This document shows, piece by piece, positions 33,256 to 46,443 of a stretch of DNA of 64,000 nucleotides. The DNA lies in NCBI GenBank assembly GCA_029379385.1, contig CM055607.1, positions 18,538,001 through 18,602,000 on the forward strand. The letters run 5' to 3'. Position 1 is the stretch's first letter. Each line of letters starts with the position of its first letter. The translations under genes and the position numbers were made by a program. This DNA comes from Quillaja saponaria (Eukaryota; Streptophyta; Magnoliopsida; Fabales; Quillajaceae). The notes beneath the pieces are model-generated. The model searched no databases. It had not been told where the DNA came from and saw nothing but the letters and a program-made list of their open reading frames with translations.

Positions 33256-36200
33256 TTCACATTAATTTTTTTGATGAAATGGTTTACTTTCATGGTAAAA
33301 ATTCAGTACCCCTCTCTTTCTCTCTGGAGAGAATGCACACAGGTGAGGGAGGGGAAGGAGTTGTCTTTTTCAAATTTGGGTTGCCAATGGATGGACATCG
33401 AAATTCCTATATTTAGCAATTTGGTCTGGGGATGGCAATTTCTTATATGTGGCTGGCCTAACATATATATGAATTTCTTAAAACTAAAGTAGAGCTGTAT
33501 GAGAACTGAGAAGAGGGTCAGCCCTTGATGCCTTTGTATAATTGCAGAAACTTGACATATTAACCAGGAATTAAGGATGATTTAAGTTAAAAATGTACAA
33601 AGAAAGTATCGGTAACTGTATTTTTGTTTAGCTTTGAAGGGCTTTCTGCTATTAATATTGGACACCTATCTCTAAGTGGGTAATTAATGAATTAAACATT
33701 CATGATTCTATGCAACCTATAAGAGGCATCCAACTGTGGTTTGTTAATATCCACCATTAGATCTGTTGCACATGGGTACTGATACTGGCACGATGAAATC
33801 GATCATGGCCGTTGATTTTGAAATGGGCAGTCTTTGTCCATGATAGAAACAATTCCAGCGCAGAATTTTGGCTGGTCCTGCACTCATATGAGCTTGCAGC
33901 TGCAGCATTATCATGAGGCCAAGTGAATCTGCAGTAAATGAATACAAATATAATATATAAAAATATTTATAATGGTTACAATGTTTGTGTTGAAAAACAT
34001 TGTCTGTATTTAGTTGTAAGGTTTTGAAATTTGGAGTAGATTTGTAGTTAGAATCTAATAACTGCAAATATTTAGAAAGAGTACAAACTTGCATGCTCCA
34101 AAACAATTTTATTGTCATCTTCAGATAATGAGATTAAAATTTGATTTTTTTTTTTAAAAAGTACATTTACTTTTTTACCTGAAAGGACCTTATCCCGTTA
34201 CAAATACACAAAAATATGTTATTCATTGTCACTCACTCTCAAACAAACTATAATGTTATTGAGAAAAAAGAAGAGAAATTGACATACTCTACTAAATGGT
34301 CCCAAAAAACAATTTACCTTAAAATGAATGTGATATCTGCTCTATATTTCTGATCCCCAAATTTTTCTAAAAAGAAAGCTTGAAAAGGGCAAGGAACACC
34401 ATAATAGGTCTTGATGACAATCTTGACATTGCCAATTATATATGGTTTATGCAAATATATGATGAACACATAGTCAAATCTTTCAAATAACTTTTTATTG
34501 TTATTTTTGATTTAATAGTCAAGTGTATCTGAAACAGTATACATACATATTAATTAATCAAATTTCCTATCCGGTTAAAGATAAATTATCTACGTTATAT
34601 CCTGGTCATTTTAGTAAGATAAGTTACTAGCTAGCTTTCTGTATTTTAATTATGAGCTTCTAATCAATCAAATAATAAAGAAAAAAATTAATGGGACCCA
34701 TCAACCTACTTAATTAATTAACTTTAGTGGGTGTGAGTGATCTTTCCAAACTTCTATTTCAAACTACAAACTAATTATATAATTAACTCTCAACGCTCCA
34801 CTTTCAAGACTTTGTTAATTTGGCTCGGCTAGAATAGATGCTTCTTCAATCTTTGAGCCTAAAGATTCCTGTCCCAGTGATATTGAAGCTTCTAAAACTT
34901 GTGCCCTTTGATTTTTTAATGCTCAAATTCACAATTAGCAGTGAATAATGTAATCTATGGTACTACACATATATAAATGCTTAATTTATTTGGAACATTT
35001 TTAATTTTATTTGAATTAGGGTAAGGTAATGACAACTTCTAGAGATAAATTTGTTTATTATTTTGGGTTACGTATACAAATCATCAACCATATATTTCTT
35101 ATCAAATAAACCTTTATTTATTTTCTTTTAAAATTGGGATCCGGTCAACTTGTACTTTTTCTAATTATTAGTTTAAAATGAAAAATACTAATAATTGGAT
35201 CTTAAAACTTTTAAGTTAAAGGTTTTATGTTTGAATTTCACGAAATATAATTTAATGAAATAATATAGTAAGGATATTATTATGTACATAGAATAAAATT
35301 TGACCAATATACAAACACTAGATCCATCACAGGTGCTAACGCATATGTTAAAGGGGTTTTTGTTTTGTTTTTTTAAAAGAAATAATATAAAAAACATTAT
35401 AATTATTGTATAAATAAGAAGGAAGAGATAAGTTTTAGAAGATTTTTTTTTTAATAATTGACGTTAATAATACGTGAGTTTTTTTATTTGTGTTAATTAT
35501 TTTTCTTAATTATAGGAGAAAGTGAGTAGTTTCTAATAAATGATAAAATTATAGTTTAAAAAGAGATCAAAACTTAGGAGGATATCATCCTCCCTTTTAG
35601 TATGGTATTTGAATAAAAATTATATTAAAAAGTCAGAGGAACACCATAAGGGTATTCTGGCTTTTATAATAGTAAAGATAAGAGATAAAATCCTATTTGA
35701 TTTAGTTTTTAAAACAATTTCTGAGTTTAAGTTTTTCTATAAAATTATTTGATAATCGATGATTTATTGGTGCAGAAAAACGAAAAAATATTTTTGATTT
35801 TTTAGAGCACTACAAATTGCAAAAAGATAAAGATGGAAAATAATAATTTTTTCAAAAAGAAAACAAAAGAAGCTCAAATAAATTTTAATATTATTTATTT
35901 AGAAAAATATAACTATAATATTTGTCAATGGTCTTTTTAATAATTTTAATACTCAATATATTTATAAAAAAAAGATCAAAATTTTTTTGTTTATACCTCA
36001 CAGCGATTTTACATTAATTTATTAAAATATTTTTTAATTTATACAATATTTTAAATAATTATACTTAAACAACTTTTTTATACACGGACCAAAAAAATTA
36101 TTTTTCTATGTTTTCATATAGCATGAGCTTGAAGTGGCTGTAACCATAAGGAAAATGAAGATATAAACCATAAATAGCCTTCTGATTAGGTGCTGTGCGG

Positions 36201-36880
36201 TGCTGCTCAGTTTGGATGGAGACATTTGAGTGTTGTCAAAAAATCTGCAAGCAGGGGCCATGATTATTAAAGAAAAAAGATTTACATGGAGAAAATGCAC
36301 TATGCAGTAGTAGATAATCTTTTTTTTTTCAGACAAACAGACAAACAGTCTTCAGGTTTTTCCTTGTCAAACGCTTTGGAGGATAGGAAAGTAGGAAACC
36401 AATATGGGGTGCAAATTTTAAAGATACATGATAATTAATGTTTGTTTTGGTACTTAGTGAGATAATGACCAAACTATCAGAATCTCTCACCTCATTTTCC
36501 GAGAAAATTTAATTTCCACAGAAAGTGTGACCAAACACTATTGAACTTGCTGTTTCAATTTACTTAAGCTATCTGTTGTTGATTTACATTAATTGCATTC
36601 AATACGGCATCTCACATTTCCCTTCTGTTTTCGGAAACTGAGCAACCCTTCTTTCACTGGCTCATTGATTAGGCAACAGTCATGGTGGGTACAAGTATTC
36701 ATTACATTTTCTTTTTTATTTTAAAAAAATTATCTACATAATTGTTGAAGGGCAAGGAAACACTCTTTTGATAGAGATTTAATGCGTTGAAGGATTGAAG
36801 GAACTCTAAAATTTACTCATAAAAATAGAATAGAGTTGTTGGTTAACAGCATGTGAGATAAAGTTTAAAAACTCTGAAGT
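33256..36880. other. AT-rich intergenic DNA right of the OFP gene
   Basis: No gene or complete transposon is supported. It includes a decayed AT-rich repeat at about 35800-36080 (related to 5100-5450) and long low-complexity stretches. Confidence 0.55.
35800..36080. repeat. AT-rich dispersed repeat, copy 2
   Basis: Has CAATGGTCTTTTTAATAATT, TTTTAATACTCAATAT and CCTCACAGCGATTTTACATT in the same order as the corresponding words at 5100-5450. Ends not defined. Confidence 0.4.
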
Positions 36881-36889
36881 TTTACTTTA

Positions 36890-38060
36890 AATTAATTTAG
36901 TAATCGAGTTGTGAGTTCAAAATTTGTAAAATATGATATAAATAATATATTTGTAATATATTAATTAAACTTTTATTAGAATATATGTTGAGTCAATTGC
37001 TAATTTGACTTTACTTCAAATTTCCAATTTCTATCATTACAAAATAATTAGTAAATTATAGAAATAGAAAAATAACTGTTGAATTCTAATTCCATTCATT
37101 TGTCTATTTTATGTGTTAAATTTTGTATGAGAGCAATTAAATCAGTTTCAGCAAATTTCAGGAAAACTTAATGGACTTCATTTAAATGCTAAAAGCAGAT
37201 GATTAAATGATAGGTTGGTTCAAGGACCCCGTTGGTCAAAGGAAAGGGAGGTCCTGTATTCGACTTTTTGCAATTGACGATTGTTTAAGTGGTGAAGAAA
37301 AGCTGACAGCTGAAGGATTAACTAAAATGACTATATGTTAAAGCTTGGTGTAAGTGCTTGAAATCAAGTCGGATGCATTAACTACTGGATTATTTAATGC
37401 TAACGTCAGGACTTTTAAGTGGTCTAACAACACCTGTTATCTTTGTCCTATTTAGGAAGTACAAGAGTTGAGTCTCTTGAAAGGCTTACTTAAGGGTTTA
37501 TTCTCCTCTTCACCCTCCTGATTAAAAAAATTAATAATAATGCTTACGTATCATTTCATTAATTCAGACTAATTGCTAAAAGTAAGAATCAACAGCTGAA
37601 GCTTTGCTATCAGAACTCTCTGAATTATCTGAGCGAAACATCTAATCACCTCCTTCACACTGGAGCAATGTTACTCAAGTTCAATTTTGGGAATAGTGTA
37701 AACATATAATCAAATTCAATCAAAACTCAGTATTTGTACCTCCTCAATGTTATCTTTTTGTCCACTATTATTTTAATAAAGTTCATCTGATAGAAAAGTC
37801 TACATCACAAAAGTTCTAACCAAAAGCAAGCAGGCAAAGCGTGCATAGTGTCGATGTTTATACTAAATTAAAAATTCATCTCCAACCATTGAATGAGCAA
37901 AACTCGAGGTGCCTACTTTCAGCAAAAGCTTTGTAACGGGTCTATTCTTCTAAGAAATGACTACTAAGACATTAGGACCTATAAAGCTTAAAAAACTCAA
38001 TAGAAGAAAGTAGAGACAAGCTACGAATCTCACACAGCTTTAATTGAGTAATTAACGACT
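36890..38060. repeat. Local duplication, copy 1 (split by an insertion)
   Basis: 36890-37202 and 37814-38060 correspond to 38108-38325 and 38326-38560. Shared words: GTTCAAAATTTxTxAAATATGATA, AATAACTGTTxAATTCTAATT, CATxTAAATGCTAAAAGCAGATG, then AAAAGCAAxCAGGCAAAGC, GACAAGCTACGAAxCTCACA. The 37203-37813 segment is absent from copy 2. Confidence 0.7.
37203..37813 (+). mobile_element. Insertion in copy 1, with a tRNA-derived SINE-like head
   Basis: Near its left end lie TAGGTTGGTTCAAGGACCCC and GGAGGTCCTGTATTCGAC, about 35 bp apart. They resemble the A and B boxes of RNA polymerase III promoters in plant SINEs. The insertion is defined by absence from the second duplicate. Its right end and any target duplication were not resolved, and it may be a composite. 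Confidence 0.4.
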
Positions 38061-38107
38061 AATTGATTATTATTATTATTTAAGAATGGAAGATGATTAT
38101 TTTTATT

Positions 38108-38560
38108 AACTTTAGTAATCGTGTTGAGAGTTCAAAATTTATGAAATATGATAAAATAATATATTTGTAAAATTGTTGAATTTAAGAAACATAAAAATAA
38201 CTGTTAAATTCTAATTTCATTAACTTGTCTATTTTACATGTGCTAAACTGAACTATATGGGAGCAAAAAATCATTTTCAGCAGAATTTCAGAGTAAATTA
38301 ATGGAGTTCATCTAAATGCTAAAAGCAGATGTTCAAAAGCAAACAGGCAAAGCTTCTATGTTTATACTAAAATGGAAATTTGTCTATAGAAATTAAATGA
38401 ACAAACTTGAGTTGCTTACTTTCAACAAAAGTTCTGTAATAAGTCTTTTCTTTTGAGAAACGGCTACTAAGGCACTATTCCCTATAAAGTTTAAAGAGCT
38501 CGAGAAAAGAAAGTGAAGACAAGCTACGAAACTCACATTGCTTTGATTTGAAATCCAAAG
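38108..38560. repeat. Local duplication, copy 2 (uninterrupted, shorter)
   Basis: Corresponds to the two flanks of copy 1 joined at about 38325. Compared with copy 1 it lacks the 611-bp insertion and about 100 bp of AT-rich sequence. Confidence 0.7.
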
Positions 38561-38599
38561 AGCTTAAACTTTCATACTTCATTAGTCTCAAACACTTTA

Positions 38600-39046
38600 T
38601 GTTAGAAAAGAGCTTAAACTTTCATGTCATTCTACTTTAATGTAAACTTATCCAAAGTCATCTAACTATGTGACTGAGTATCTTTATATAATTTGTATAA
38701 TGTTATTCCTTGTGACCGAAATACAAGTTGGATAATTTGTGTGTTCTGCGAAATAGAGAAGAGTGATTAATTATTGGAAGTTCAATTGGTTGTAAAAGGG
38801 TAGCTAATTCCCTAAGTTAGAAAGATCATTGGTAGTGAAACACTTAAGCATCGTCTTGAGGAGTGGACTAAGGGTTTTTGGTGAACCATTATAAAAGGCT
38901 TGTGTCTCTACTTTACTTTCTTTATTGTTTTCTTTTATTCAGCTATGTTTAACAAATTTCCTTTCAAAATAAAAAAGTTTTTAAATTGAGCATTTTTAAA
39001 AGGATCAAACTATTCCCCTTCTCTAGTTTTTCTACATAAGCCAACA
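38600..39046 (+). repeat. 3' part of a Copia-type LTR
   Basis: Contains TATAAAAG (38890-38897) followed by a pyrimidine-rich leader and ends TACATAAGCCAACA at 39046, immediately before a Met-tRNA primer site. The CTTGAGGAGTGGACTAAGG stretch before the TATA box is like that of Copia/Sirevirus-type LTRs. The 5' limit is uncertain; TGTTAG at 38610 is one candidate. Confidence 0.55.
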
Positions 39047-39060
39047 ATGGGTATCAGAGC
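39047..39060 (+). other. Copia primer-binding site
   Basis: ATGGGTATCAGAGC, complementary to the 3' end of initiator Met-tRNA with one extra G. It adjoins the LTR end. Confidence 0.65.
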
Positions 39061-40929
39061 ATGTCATTGCTATTTTTATTAGTTTTGTTTTATCGAAATC
39101 TGTGAAAGATCTTTTCAATTGTTGGTATTAGTGTCCAAGAGTCAATCTATAACTAGTTGTAATGACAGCATTATTTTTATTCAATGCATGTAATAATATT
39201 TATTAGGTATTTTTTTATATTAGTTAAATGAAATTTAGTACAACAATATATAAAGTCTCTAGAATAATTATGATGTTGATCATAATTGTGAGATATGACC
39301 TAAAAGTAGTCCTACTCAATGAATCATTAAGAATAGGGATATTGATAATTCTTCGAGACTATCATATGTTGTGTCATTTTCTTATAAAGATAGTAGTGAT
39401 CTCACAAATGACAAGCATGGTGATGCTGAGGCAAACATATGTATGCTTGTTAGTTGAACAAGTATACTGAATTAACCCAACATGAGAAACCACGTGAAGT
39501 CTTTACTCACCTGTCAATACAAGTTCTCAAAGTGTTAGTGGTGTAAGTGATCCTTTGATTTGAGATCATTTTATTACCTTATATGTGAATATATGTGTTT
39601 TGATGTCATTTCTTTTGTCTTGTAATAAGAAAATTCATGGGTGATTATTAGACATGTAGTGAAGCATATGAAGGTAAATGAATGATAGATAAATAATTCA
39701 TCATCCTCAATAAAGAGGACGAATATCCAATGGTCTTTTGAGACAAGTATGTCTTAATTTGGGAATCTTTGTAAAGTGAAAGAGATTAAGAAAAGAGTTT
39801 TCTTGAATCTTTTTGAGAAACAAAATGTAAACTTAGTTTTAAGTACTAATTGATTTAGACGAAGATAGGGTTGACACTAGAATCTATGTTTTATGTCTAT
39901 CTTGGGATATGTTTGATGAAAAGATTGAATTACACAATAACCAAGCACTGAAAGGTTTGATAATGATCTTAACTTCGCTTGTATTTTGGTGGTCAAGATA
40001 CATTGTTGGATATCAATCTTGATCTATGAATGTAAGTTGGTTGGTTTAGCAAAATCAAAGTTAAATTAAAAGTGTCTTAATTTAACCATACTTCTTAGGA
40101 AGTATCCAATTACATTTATTGCCAATATATGAGAGAACCTAATAGGTTAGACACTTTAATTGACTAAGGCTAAGAACCTAACAAGGAAAATGGAGTCTTG
40201 GAATTAATAGTTGTCCTAAGCACATAAGGGTAAAAGGTAATAATAATAGGATTATGGATTACTAAAAGAGTTTTGGGCCTTAGGCCTTAGGCTTTAGTTT
40301 TAATGAAAACTTAGACAATGAAAGATTATAATTCCTAAGCCCCGGCGTCCCCTTACATATGTGAGCTAAGGGATTTCGTCCATAATGCAAGTGACAATTA
40401 CAAGAAACACATTGTGAGAGAATTCGACCAAGACTAAGAATCAAAATGCAAGAAGAAGTTCTTCACAAGCTCTCAACCTTCTTATCTGTGACCCCTTTTT
40501 TCAAACAAAGGTGCTTTTGCTTCATGGACAATCCTCTTTTGTGGATTCAACCAAGTACTAAGGGTGAATCGTTTCTTTCAAATCCTTTACGAAAAGGTAA
40601 AAGATTTTTAGCCGATCAATTATGTGAACTATTTCATTAGAAACTTATTCGTTTGAATAAGTTAATAATCATTGGTCATACTTTATGTTTGATTGGGAGA
40701 ATCATTTTGATAATTTTTGGAGGAACTCCAAGCATCCCTGTTAAACAATTAAACTAACAGGAGAAAAGTTTCAAGAGGTTAGTTTTAATCTTTAGCTTTC
40801 ATTATATATACATACATGATTGAATACCCTATATTCTTAGTTTGAGAAAATTTTAATTCAACTACATAGGCACCGTTGTGTATGCATAGAATGCATAACC
40901 CCTAGATTTCCCAACATCAATTGGAAGCT
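39061..40929. other. Stretch between the Copia primer site and gag; no recognised gene
   Basis: Longer than the usual Copia leader and without conserved coding. Short frames such as 39228-39470 and 40446-40640 show no domain. Probably leader plus unrelated inserted DNA. Confidence 0.4.
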
Positions 40930-42220
40930 CTAGTGTTACTCTTGGCGAGGGTCAGTTCTCTACTAGACCTCCTCTATTTAATAGCTAAAACTTTGGCTAT
41001 TGGAAGATACAAATGCCTATCTTTGTTCAAGTTAAGACTCTGATATTTGCGATGCAATTATCAGTAACTATCTCCCTAGAATAAAAGATACCAAAGGGGA
41101 ACTTGTTCCTAAAGAAAGGTCTACGTGGGGTGATGCAGACAAAGTCAATGCCAGACTAAACATTAAAGCAACGAATATCTTAGTTTGTGCCCTTGATGCA
41201 AATGAATTTAATCATTGTTTTAATTATGAATCAGCTCATAAAATTTGGCATAAGTTAAATGTTACACATGATGGCACAACACATGTCAAGAAATCAAAAG
41301 TGAATATGCTTGTTCATGATTATGAAGATTTTAGAATGAAATATGATGAAACTATTTATGAGATGTTTTTCAAGTTTAAAATATCATCAATGCCCTCAAA
41401 GGATTATGAAAGACATACTCAAATGAAGAAATGGTTGTCAAAATCCTTAGATGTCTACCTAAAAAATGGAATGCTACTGTCATCAATAAGGCAAAGAAAC
41501 TAGAGATCCTTGCTCTAGACGAGTTGTTGGGTTCCTTGGTCACTCATGAGATGCAAGAAAAACATGAAAAAGAAGTTGAAGGAAATCTTCAGAAGAGCAA
41601 AATTGAGCCTTCAAAGTATCTCGAAAAAAGTCAACTGTATCAGAGGATACTGATGATGAAGTAAACAAAATTGTCCTATTCGCCAGAAAATTTCATAGAT
41701 TTCTAAAGAAATGGTCATTAAAATAACTTTCCAGAAAGGAATACAAGAAAACTTAAGTACAAACTAAAGAGGTTTTTGCTTGTTTCGAGTGCAAACAATT
41801 AGAACACATGAAAATTGAATGTCCAAGAAAAAGAAATTCATTCCTTTTGCAAGAGAAGGAAAAACCATATTTTCCACTTGGAGTGACAATGAAGGAAGCT
41901 CAGATGACAAAAAGAAAGAAGAGGCTAATTTTTGTCTCATAGCCTTAGGTGAACATTCTACCAGCTACTCATCTACAAATCATTACACATAACTCGATGA
42001 TAATTTGGTAAATTCATCATATTATTTTGAAGATTTACAAGATGTTTTTAAAGATCTAGCTGACCAATATACTAATATTGCTTTAGAGCTAAAGGAAAGC
42101 TAAAAAATCAATAGCATCTTTATCTGCTAAAACAATGAACTAAAGACTGAGTTGTCTAAAGCAAATGAAAAGACAAAATTTTATTCTTATACTTCTGACT
42201 TACATGAAACTCATTCCTCT
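40930..42220 (+). pseudogene. Copia gag remnant (UBN2 domain, zinc knuckle, coiled coil)
   Basis: Open segments in two frames. The first reads NFGYWKIQMPIF, ADKVNARLNIKATNILVCAL, and HKIWHKLNVTHDGTTHVKKS (to about 41460). A frameshift leads to KILRCLPKKWNATV and ALDELLGSLVTHEMQEKHEK (41431-41664). Then comes a CCHC knuckle, CFECKQLEHMKIECP (about 41777-41825), and a Leu/Glu-rich helix. In Copia this protein forms the particle that packages the RNA. Stops, a frameshift and absence of protease, integrase and RT show that only a gag remnant is left. Confidence 0.85.
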
Positions 42221-44694
42221 TTTTGAGTATTCAAACTATATAATAAAAAAATTTCAGTTTAGCACTCCTTTTCAGCACATGATCATTTAATCCAAAATGA
42301 TGCATTTGATTTCTACTCTTCGAACCTTTAATAAAATGCTTTTGATAAATGGCAATCTATATGTTGCGTTTTATATTTTCTTAATCTTCAAGCTCCTTGG
42401 ATTGGTCAAAGTTATAAGAGAGCTTTGAATCAATAGGGCACTTCATTTCAATTGACGAGTCAACATTTGAATGATTTCAGTAGCTTAGTGTAATGACTCA
42501 CTTTTAGGTAGTTTACTATGTTTCAACAAGTAACCATTTAACTAAACAATGCACTTAATCCTTTTAGTCTTCAGTTGTCTCTTCAACACTTCATTTTCAA
42601 TAGTTCCTATTATTAGCTGATTTAGATCTTGAAATCTCGTTAATCGCTTGATGATGACTTAATAGTTGAAGTTGTTTTAGCGGATTTGATCAGCTTGATG
42701 ATTTTGCTGAATGACTGATTACTAGCGTTCAGCACCGGACTACTCAATGGATGATTATGATTAATGAAACTGAGCGTTTCATTATGTTGACTTTGTATCC
42801 AAAGAATCAAGGAATAAAACTTCTCTAAATGGTGCATTTTAGCTTAGTCTTTTAAGGATTTTGTATTTGATATGTCCAATAACATATATTCTTGAAGCCC
42901 TGCATTTAATTTTTTTCAGTTGTTATTATTCAACATTGCGATCTTCTTGGCTCTTTTAGTCTTGTGATATGATTCCTTATGAGGATGCCCGTGGCTTATT
43001 TATGGTTGAGACTTGAGATGTAAAACTTTTGAACTGCAAACCTGGCTTATGTAATTCTCAACACTTTGAGCTCTTGTGTGGGTTGCAAATGATATTGTTT
43101 AATTTTGTTAAACAATGTGAAAATTCATGTAACTCTGTTTGACTCTTTTGATATTTTTCATGATTTGGTACATGCAATTTAAATATAAACATTCATTTGC
43201 TTCATAATAATAAGTTTATCAATGAATACAAGAGTGCTAATTTACTGATCTTTTCAAAAAATAAGTTCAACTATTAATTTATGAACAGAGAAAAGATTAT
43301 TTTGAGAAGTAAAACTAGGGCATAAGGTGATTCAACAATCTCCTTATTTTTAGTGCTTGCAAAATAATTTTTGATTTATAAAAACAGAATATCTCCCCAT
43401 GAATTTAGGTGTGTTAGATTAATTCTTAGTTTTCATAAATAAAACTCTTTTCCAGTTTTCTCCCTCTTTTTACAATTAATAAAAATAATTAAACTACTAA
43501 GGTGGAAACAAGATGAATTAACAGATGTGCACAGTAAAAATAGTAAATAGGGAAGAGAAAAGATAGTATAAAGATGATGTATAATTTAACAAAAATAATT
43601 ACAATAAGAAGAGGAAAAAAGATGTGTGAAAGAAAGAACAAAAAAGATAATCTCTCAAGTCGAAGGATCTACTGCTAAGAAAGGGTATTGACCTGCTTAG
43701 ATATCTTTTTCAAACAAGGGCATTTCTTCTTGAGTACCATATTCAGATTGGGGAGGACTGTCATCACAACTACTCTGTGCACACTGATTTTCTCTAGATG
43801 CACCTAAGCATGTTATTGGCAAGAAAGAGATGCTCAGTAGTCGTCAGGTTAACATCTCTGGCATGAGGAAGGAACTGCTTGACCATATCATTATTAGTAG
43901 TAGTGGTTTTAGAAATAGAGTGAATCTGGATTTTCTGCTTAACATCTATAAGGAATTCTTCAAAGAAATCAGAAATAGGGGACTCTCTTGACATTTTTCG
44001 AGAAGAATGATAGAAGATGGAAGGCATAATTTTGCAAAGAGGGTTGAAAAGGGAGTGTTTTCAAAAAGTATGAGAAGTTGTGAGAGAAATAAAAACTATT
44101 TTTATGCAATGCTGAAAGTCTTGCTTATAGGAAGATAATGTGACAAACAGGATTTCATCGATCACGACTATAAGTATTCTTTCAATTATAAACAAGTTAT
44201 GTAAACTTACTTTTCTTTACTTATTAGGAGGAAGATAATGAGCGCGATGATGGATCAAAGGATGAGGATATTGGCAATGAAATGTAGTTTTTAGTTTGAC
44301 TTTAGAACTCATTTTTGATATGTTTAACACAAGACAATTATTTGGTTTTCTTTGACATAGAAAATGATAAACATGTGTCTTGATTTAATGTGCATTGTTA
44401 TATTAATGGATGGTCTTATTGATTATATTTTGACTTCTAATTAAATATTTAGTGTATATTAAATATTGCAAATAAGTTGTATAAAAAAAACTAAAAAAAT
44501 AAGTAATACATGGGAAAACATAATAAAAATGAGAAAATATGTAAAAAATTCGTATATCTAGCCGACTTTATAATTCAGTTTAACGACGGAATGAAAATGG
44601 AAAAACTAATTGAAATCGCAAACTAATGGATGAGGGGGAATTAATTAATTGCGGTGAAATTAGTCATTCGCAAAACTATGAGTTTCTATTATTA

Positions 44695-44763
44695 TGCATC
44701 GGGAATCGAACTCAGGACAAGCGCCTACCACGCATTCCAAGTTCGCCCTTTAACCACGAATTC
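44695..44763 (-). pseudogene. tRNA-like sequence or SINE head
   Basis: The minus strand has CGTGGTTAAAGGGCG (A-box-like), CTTGGAATGCG and then GTCCTGAGTTCGATTCCCG (B box and T-loop-like, GAGTTCGATTCCC). The spacing suits a tRNA with a long variable arm, but the acceptor ends do not pair well. It is a degenerate tRNA or a tRNA-derived SINE rather than a working gene. Confidence 0.4.
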
Positions 44764-46357
44764 ATTTGTATGGGCTTTCTTGTTAATTTGGCCCATAGAG
44801 TCTAAGCTCAAATTGGTTTAAGTTGCTGCCCATATGGGCCTTTTACCAACACCCCCCTCCTCAGTACTCCACAAAATCATTGGTGAAAGTTTGGTAGGTT
44901 CAGTGGAAAGGGCCTGACAGTTGGGAACTGACTTTAAGCAATCCCGCAATCCTTAAAATGTCTTCCAAAAGAAACACATTTGAGAAGAGATGGTAGATTT
45001 GAGGAACAAGATTGAAACAATGGGGTTCCCTGCCTTCATTCATTGTGGATAAGTGACTTATTTGCTTTGTTTTCTTTACTCATCCACCTGTTGCTACTGA
45101 CTTTTAAGTTCTAACTCATCAAACAACAGTACTTCTGAATGGGATTGTTTAACCTTTTGTGATCATTATGTGTGATCTTAATGAAATTACTATCTCAATG
45201 TCTGACAGAAGAGGACGAGAACTATAATAATTAATAACCACACTTAATGATAGTTATCTTCCCTCATTCAATTGCCCTTCTTTTAAATAAGCCTTATCAC
45301 ATAGTATTAATTCTTAGGAATTTGAATTCGAATACTATTATAAATATTAAATCGAATAATATATTATTCAGATTTTAATTGTGAACAGAATTCAAATTTG
45401 ATACGAATGCAATTTAAATTTTTTTCACTCGGATTTCAGTTTGAATTTCATCTCTAGTCATTACCCACTTATTCAAGAGAGACCATAGTGAAGATATGGA
45501 AAAGAGAGGAAGATATAGAAGAATGAAGCAATTTCACATGAAAAGCAATAGGGAGAGCAATGTTTCTCTTAAGGTAAAAGATGCAAGGATAATGAGTTGG
45601 ACGGCTTGCAAATCTTTATCACAAAAGATACTTCTAGAAAGTAGGCCGCTATGAAAATAGGCTGCTTCCTAAAAATTTGACTAACACTTGAAACTAGAAA
45701 GTAGACTACAGTTCAATCCTTTTATAGATCACACAGCTAGATCTGTACTTCTTTTCAAATACAACAAATGGTCTTGACTACCTGCAAAGCATACTAGAAA
45801 AGGTTTGCATGCATTAGCACAATTCCTAAATGGAAATCTACCAAAGTGTTTATTCACAAATCTCTTCGAATTCCAAGAATATATAATTCTTGTTTCTTTT
45901 TTCTCATGGAATAAGTATTTGGGGTTTTGATAGCAGTCTGAAATATATATTTTTTCTATTGTTTTTCTTTATTCACAAATCTCTTCACCCAAGGCTTCAA
46001 CCCATAATTAATGCATTGCGTTATCATTAATTATTTGATTTCTATACAATTTAATTGAACATAGATTTGATATAGAATATAATGATAGCATATATATTTG
46101 AATTCAAAATTCCATTCTTATTTTTCTTTATTACAAATATCAATCATATCTCTATTATTTTTTCAAATTATATGAATATTATATAGGACTTGAAATAGGT
46201 TAGACTTTAGACTTTGGTGGCCAATAATATCAATGGAGCTTTTAAGGCACCAAAAAAGTTAATTATGCAGAGGCTGATTATTAGAGTGCTTAGTCAGATT
46301 TTGAATTAGTCAAATAATAAGTATATTTTAGTATAGCAAGTATATCAACTGGGAAGC

Positions 46358-46443
46358 ATTAATATTACTACTATACACGACTATATATAAATAGAGAATC
46401 ATTAATATTACTACTATACACAACTATATATATATAGAGAAGC
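46358..46443. repeat. 43-bp tandem duplication
   Basis: ATTAATATTACTACTATACA occurs at 46358 and again at 46401, each followed by an ACTATATATA run and AGAGAA. About 0.9 kb beyond the OFP6-like stop codon. Confidence 0.75.

Noticed and set aside
40446..40640. Open frame between Copia primer site and gag
   Set aside because: No recognised domain, and the surrounding frames are closed; probably leader or inserted DNA.
43794..44027. 77-codon minus-strand frame
   Set aside because: No domain or homologue recognised and no promoter context; insufficient to call a gene.
44228..44287. Acidic peptide EEDNERDDGSKDEDIGNEM ahead of a stop
   Set aside because: Could be the C-terminus of a host or transposase gene fragment, but too short to assign.
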